From Bacillota bacterium (GTDB taxonomy: Bacteria; Bacillota; Clostridia; Christensenellales; CAG-314), in assembly GCA_023458375.1 (NCBI GenBank), contig JAEWZT010000006.1, positions 124,001 through 188,000 of the forward strand: a stretch of 64,000 nucleotides of DNA, given 5' to 3'. Below, piece by piece: positions 60,044 to 64,000 of this stretch (positions are counted from its first letter, which is position 1; every line of letters begins with the position of its first letter). The position numbers and the translations under genes were made by a program. The notes under the pieces were generated by a model. That model ran no database searches. It was not told the origin of the DNA and was given only the letters and a program-made list of their open reading frames with translations.

Positions 60044-61345
60044 TTATGCCTTTTTAGCGGCGATTTCTTTCTGATACCTTTCAAATTCTTCGGTATTGCA
60101 GTAAATAAAGTGTCCCGGACAAACTTCTCTCATTGTGGGCTGTTCCTTAGAGTAGTCGTGGTCTGCCACCGGATTATACGTTATTCTCTTGCGCTGCTTT
60201 TCGTAAACGGGGTCGGGAAGAGGAATTGCCGACAGCAAAGAACGCGTATAGGGGTGCAGGGGGTGGTTAAACAGTTCTTGCGACGTAGCAAGCTCAACAA
60301 GCTTTCCGTAATACATAACGCCTATTCGGTCGGAGAAATATTTGATTACCGACAGGTCGTGCGCAATGAAGAGAAGCGTAAGTCCCAGCTCGCGGCGCAA
60401 ATCGTTAAGCAGGTTTATAACCTGTGCCTGAATAGAAACGTCAAGCGCCGAAACGGGTTCGTCGGCTATAATAAGCTCGGGTCTCATTATAACGGAACGC
60501 GCAACGCCAATTCTTTGCCGCTGCCCGCCGCTGAACTCGTGGGGATATCTGCTTGCGTGTTCTCTTACAAGGCCAACCTGCTCCAAAGCGTTAAATACTT
60601 TTTCGTCAATATATTCTTTGTCTTTAATGCCTTTTATTACCAAGCCTTCGGCGATAATGTCCCTTACAGTCATTCTGGGGTCAAGAGAAGCTATGGGGTC
60701 TTGGAAAATCATTTGAATCTCATTGATTAACCTTTCCCTTTTGGCAAGGCGGATCTTTTCTTTGTATTCCGTTTTAAGAGCGGCCTTTTGCGTGTCGCTT
60801 GACGCCTTTGCGTCCTTTTGAACCCATTCCGCGTTAAGCGCGTCAACTAATTTCTTAGCGTGCATTTTGTCGCACTCTTTTTGGTCTTTGTGCGCCGCTT
60901 TAATTTTTTCTCTTTGCTCTTCAATTACGGCGCTTAACTGCGCCTTAATTTGTGCTATTTCAGAATCGGCTTCCGCCCTTATGCGCGCCTTTTCTCCCTC
61001 GCCTATATTGCTTTTTAGCTTTTCGTCCGTCTCTTTTTTGATTTTATCAAATTTTGCCGCAGCGGAAGCCCTTTCCGCTTTGATTTTGTCTTTATAAGAG
61101 CGCACGCCCGCGACGATACGTTCGCCTTTAAAGTAAACGTTACCGCCCGTTGCGTCGTAAAGCTTGATTATGGCGCGCCCTATGGTGGTTTTACCGCAGC
61201 CCGACTCGCCTACAAGCCCGAAAACTTCGCCCTTGTGGATGTCAAAGCTTACCTTATCTACGGCTTTAAGCTCGTATTTAGGTCCCATTTTAAAGTATTG
61301 GCAAAGCTCTTCTACTTTTAATAAAACTTCTTTCTCTTTAACCAT
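60044..61345 (-). CDS. oppF: Oligopeptide ABC transporter ATPase OppF with coiled-coil insertion
   Basis: ATP-hydrolysing subunit of a peptide importer. 433 residues from ATG 61345 (GGAGG eight bases upstream), against about 320 in typical OppF. Walker A GESGCGKT (46-53), Q loop MIFQDP (212-217), signature FSGGQRQR (271-278), Walker B LIIADEP (291-297) and H-loop His329 are intact, as is the C-terminal HPYTRSLLSAIP. Between Walker A and the Q loop lie about 125 extra residues (80-205), K/E/A-rich and helical. The start overlaps oppD by 8 bp. All catalytic residues look functional. Confidence 0.93.
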   Translation of the reverse strand: MVKEKEVLLKVEELCQYFKMGPKYELKAVDKVSFDIHKGEVFGLVGESGCGKTTIGRAIIKLYDATGGNVYFKGERIVAGVRSYKDKIKAERASAAAKFDKIKKETDEKLKSNIGEGEKARIRAEADSEIAQIKAQLSAVIEEQREKIKAAHKDQKECDKMHAKKLVDALNAEWVQKDAKASSDTQKAALKTEYKEKIRLAKRERLINEIQMIFQDPIASLDPRMTVRDIIAEGLVIKGIKDKEYIDEKVFNALEQVGLVREHASRYPHEFSGGQRQRIGVARSVIMRPELIIADEPVSALDVSIQAQVINLLNDLRRELGLTLLFIAHDLSVIKYFSDRIGVMYYGKLVELATSQELFNHPLHPYTRSLLSAIPLPDPVYEKQRKRITYNPVADHDYSKEQPTMREVCPGHFIYCNTEEFERYQKEIAAKKA

Positions 61346-63509
61346 TGTTAGAACCTCCACGCAGTTTCATTCGTGCTATACGATCGGTAACGATTTTAGG
61401 CGGGTCAACCTTAGGCGCTTTTTCGTGCAACAGCCAAGTTGCGGCGTAGTGGGTGTCCGTTATTCTAAACATAGGCGGCTCAGCCTCAAAGTCAATGTTA
61501 AGCGCGTTCTTATTTCTTGACGCGAAAGCGTCGCCCTTGGGGGGATAAATCATATTAGGAGGCGTGCCGGGTATTGCGTCAAGCTTGTCGTTGGTGTCAA
61601 GGTCGGGCATAGAGGACAACAGCGCCCAAGTGTAGGGGTGCCTCGGCCCGTAGAATATTTCCATTGAAGAGCCATATTCTACAATCTTGCCCGCATACAT
61701 AACGGCAATTCTGTCTGCCATATTTGCAACGACGCCCAAGTCGTGAGTAATAAATATAACGGAAAGCTTTCTTTCCTGCTTCAATTTGTTTATAAGTTCA
61801 AGTATCTGCGCCTGAATTGTAACGTCAAGCGCCGTGGTGGGTTCGTCGCAAATCAAAATATCGGGGTTTGCGGCAAGGGCGATAGCTATAACTATACGCT
61901 GTCTCATACCGCCGCTAAACTCAAAGGGATATTGGTTGTATCTCTTTGCGGGGTCTGAAATGCCCACTTCGTCCATAAGCTTTAACGCCGATTGTTTAGC
62001 CATGGCGGGGGTTATTTTGTATACAGAGTTGGATGCCGATTCTTTAAAGAATTCAATTAAATCTTCCGTCGCCTGAACGCTGTTAAATTTATCTGCGCCC
62101 GCTATCTGCATTTCGTAGTTTTTAATGCAGTTATCAATTATTTGCAGTATATTCTGACGGGGTATTTCAAGGTCAATAATGTCGGCGGGAACAATTTTCC
62201 AGTCGGGCTGCTTGCCTTTTGCCGTCAGCGCCGCATGCTTAGCCGTTTGCTTTTCAAAGCGCGCAGTTTCGGTAATATTTTTAATCTTTCTTGTAAAATA
62301 AAAGTTAACCGCGCTCCTTAAACTGCTTCCGAAAATATAGGCGTTGCTGTCTTTGATAATTTCAAGGCGGTTGATTCCTCCTTCCACAGTTTCGGTAAGC
62401 TCTTTAATAAGGTTGTTTGCGGCGTCTCTTTCAAGTGCGCCCGCTTCAAAGTAGGAACGCTTTTCTTGTAAAAGCTTAATAGCCTTTTGCTTATTGAGCA
62501 ATGCCGTATTGAAAGAGTGTTCAATACCCTTTTGCGCCCTCATTATAAAGTCGTCCATAAACTGGCTGTAAAGAGTTTGGCAAGTCATTGAGTTGAGCTG
62601 GTTTACATCGTCGGTATTTGGAATTTCGGGATTGACAAATTTGAGGTAGTAGCCCAAGCTGAAAAAGTTGGGTTTGGGCTTTGCTACCGCTTCTTTTAAA
62701 ATCGCGTTTATTCTTTGCAAAATTACAACGCAAGGAACGTTGTCGCCTGCTTTTTTAGACTGCGCGGCTGTATCTTTCAATAAGCCGATCAATTCCGCAA
62801 GCTCCGTTTCGTTTTTATAAACTACAAAGCGATTAAAGCTTTCGGAAGCTTCTTTTCTGATTTCGGCACAGCTTCTTACAATGTCTTTGACGACTTTCTT
62901 TTCTATTTCAAAGAGGAGCAGGTTTATTTCCTCAATGGCGTTGTTTGCCGAGGAATATGCCTCGTTGTATGCCTGCTCGTGTTCAACGTGGACGTATTCA
63001 AAGGCATCAAAGTCTTTGACTTTTTGCATGTTTATATTGGCGGCTGAACCCTCTTTTGAGCTGTGTTCAAACGCCGCGTTCATATTTTCTAAAAGCAGGG
63101 CAAGTTTGGCGTTAAACTTGTTTCTGCTTTCCTTACGGCTGGTTTTATTTTTCAGCAGCATTGCCTCAGTAAGCTGATAACCTATTTTCAAAATGGGGTT
63201 AAGGCTGCTTAGAGGGTCTTGGAAAATCATGGCGACTTTGTCCCCTCTTATGCTGTGAAAGTCCTCTTCGGTGATTTTCAGTAAATCTTTGCCGTCGTAA
63301 ATAATCTCGCCGCCTTCTACGATAGCGTTATTTGCCAAAATCCCCAAAATGGCTCTGCTGGTAACAGATTTTCCCGAACCCGACTCGCCGACGATTGCAA
63401 GGGTTTCGCCTTTATATAAGTCAAAGCTTATGTTGCGCACTGCCTGTACCTTTCCGTTGGTGGTTCGGAAGGATACTTTAAGATTTTTTACAATAAGTTT
63501 CTTTTCCAT
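61338..63509 (-). CDS. oppD: Oligopeptide ABC transporter ATPase OppD with very large insertion
   Basis: 723 residues, about twice the usual OppD. Catalytic parts are intact: Walker A GESGSGKS (41-48), Q loop FQDP (96-99), signature FSGGMRQR (531-538), Walker B ILICDEP (551-557), H-loop His589. About 375 residues (roughly 125-500) are inserted in the helical subdomain between NKTSRKESRN and MAKQSALKLMDEVG, where normal OppD continues directly. The insert is mostly helical and charged, with no recognised domain or membrane segment. The C-terminal OppD/F motif lacks the usual cysteines (GDAFASRN). GGAGG precedes the ATG. Confidence 0.92.
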   Translation of the reverse strand: MEKKLIVKNLKVSFRTTNGKVQAVRNISFDLYKGETLAIVGESGSGKSVTSRAILGILANNAIVEGGEIIYDGKDLLKITEEDFHSIRGDKVAMIFQDPLSSLNPILKIGYQLTEAMLLKNKTSRKESRNKFNAKLALLLENMNAAFEHSSKEGSAANINMQKVKDFDAFEYVHVEHEQAYNEAYSSANNAIEEINLLLFEIEKKVVKDIVRSCAEIRKEASESFNRFVVYKNETELAELIGLLKDTAAQSKKAGDNVPCVVILQRINAILKEAVAKPKPNFFSLGYYLKFVNPEIPNTDDVNQLNSMTCQTLYSQFMDDFIMRAQKGIEHSFNTALLNKQKAIKLLQEKRSYFEAGALERDAANNLIKELTETVEGGINRLEIIKDSNAYIFGSSLRSAVNFYFTRKIKNITETARFEKQTAKHAALTAKGKQPDWKIVPADIIDLEIPRQNILQIIDNCIKNYEMQIAGADKFNSVQATEDLIEFFKESASNSVYKITPAMAKQSALKLMDEVGISDPAKRYNQYPFEFSGGMRQRIVIAIALAANPDILICDEPTTALDVTIQAQILELINKLKQERKLSVIFITHDLGVVANMADRIAVMYAGKIVEYGSSMEIFYGPRHPYTWALLSSMPDLDTNDKLDAIPGTPPNMIYPPKGDAFASRNKNALNIDFEAEPPMFRITDTHYAATWLLHEKAPKVDPPKIVTDRIARMKLRGGSNNG

Positions 63510-63513
63510 TCTT

Positions 63514-64000
63514 TTAGTCCTCCGTGCCTCTTAAAGACGGGTTAAACGCGTCGCGCAAACCGTTACCAAACAAGTTAAAGCTTAGCATCAACAGCGAAAT
63601 GAATAAAGCGGGGAAGAATATCATGTGGGGATAAGTTGTCATTTGCGGTTGAGCGTTTGCAAGCAGAGTGCCTACGCTAGTCATATTTCCTGTGTTAAGA
63701 TTTATAATTCCCAGATAGCTCAAAGACGACTCTGTGAAAATTACGCCGGGAATTACCAAAACGCTTCCCGTTATAATTGTGCCCAAAGAGTTGGGGAAGA
63801 TATGTTTAAACATAAGTCTTCCGTCCTTTGCGCCAAGCGTCCTTGCCGCCAAAACGTATTCAGAATTCTTAAATCTGTAAAACTGCATTCTGACGCGCCC
63901 TGCCATACCCATCCAGCCCGTCAGGAAGAAGGTTATAAACAAGAGCAGCAAGTGGCTGGTATTTGCCATATGCAGTTTTAACAGCACTATGACAATCATG
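63514..64000 (-). CDS. oppC: Oligopeptide ABC transporter permease OppC (5' part outside window)
   Basis: C-terminal 162 residues or so of a DppC/OppC-type permease; the frame runs off the window edge. The EAA loop that contacts the ATPase is present (EYVLAARTLGAKDGRLMFKHIFPN) along with at least three membrane helices, and the end LFGNGLRDAFNPSLRG is typical of OppC/DppC. It lies 4 bp before oppD, so the importer genes run oppC-oppD-oppF. Confidence 0.95.
   Translation of the reverse strand, partial: MIVIVLLKLHMANTSHLLLLFITFFLTGWMGMAGRVRMQFYRFKNSEYVLAARTLGAKDGRLMFKHIFPNSLGTIITGSVLVIPGVIFTESSLSYLGIINLNTGNMTSVGTLLANAQPQMTTYPHMIFFPALFISLLMLSFNLFGNGLRDAFNPSLRGTED

Noticed and set aside
1..64000. 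CRISPR arrays, rRNA genes, prophage structural genes
   Set aside because: No regularly spaced short repeats, rRNA signatures or phage structural proteins were seen on reading through the window.

Overview
The window comes from an anaerobic, probably spore-forming member of the Firmicutes (Clostridia), most likely an uncultured gut-type lineage. Supporting signs are a lysine-fermentation operon, a spoVT/spoVB/mazG block beside mfd and pth, Gram-positive-type promoters and Shine-Dalgarno sites, lysine and c-di-GMP riboswitches, and a Clostridia-type S10-spc-alpha operon with a KOW protein between map and infA. I cannot name a genus.

Layout. 1-2 kb (+): the 3' end of alanine racemase, then arginine deiminase. 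2.5-11.1 kb (-): a complete core lysine-to-butyrate fermentation set. kal-kce-kdd-kamA-kamD-kamE lies behind a lysine riboswitch whose terminator overlaps helix P1, which predicts switching ON by lysine. The presumed aminomutase reactivase genes kamB-kamC lie just upstream with their own promoter. 11.7-12.7 kb: L-asparaginase. Together with arginine deiminase this suggests an amino-acid-fermenting life style.

13-23 kb (-): four tightly packed genes for secreted proteins (1619, 1077, 264 and 285 aa). Two are giant paralogues with leucine-rich repeats and two are small proteins resembling TasA/camelysin. A consensus promoter, a c-di-GMP-I (GEMM) aptamer and two tandem terminators precede them, and a 15-bp piece of the aptamer is duplicated in front of the second terminator. 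This is the most novel locus in the window. 23.2-26.1 kb: a decayed integrative element in tRNA-Thr(CGT), bounded by 63-bp direct repeats that reach the anticodon loop. It carries an integrase relic, an XRE regulator and two orphan genes.

26.5-42.8 kb (-): housekeeping genes. These are smpB, secG, a glycolytic trio (gpmI, tpiA, pgk), a dus-mazG-spoVB-spoVT block, a PIG-L deacetylase, a PrsA-like lipoprotein, mfd and pth. The order resembles the pth-mfd-spoVT-spoVB-mazG region of Bacillus. 43.2-59.2 kb (-): the full rpsJ-to-rplQ ribosomal superoperon, with secY, adk, map, infA, rpmJ and rpoA. Several ribosomal proteins carry terminal extensions or insertions. 59.6-64 kb (-): an oligopeptide ABC transporter (oppC partial, oppD, oppF) plus a small membrane protein. 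Both ATPases carry large, different insertions inside the nucleotide-binding domain.

No rRNA, CRISPR array or intact transposase was seen. All family assignments rest on reading motifs by eye. No database search was possible.
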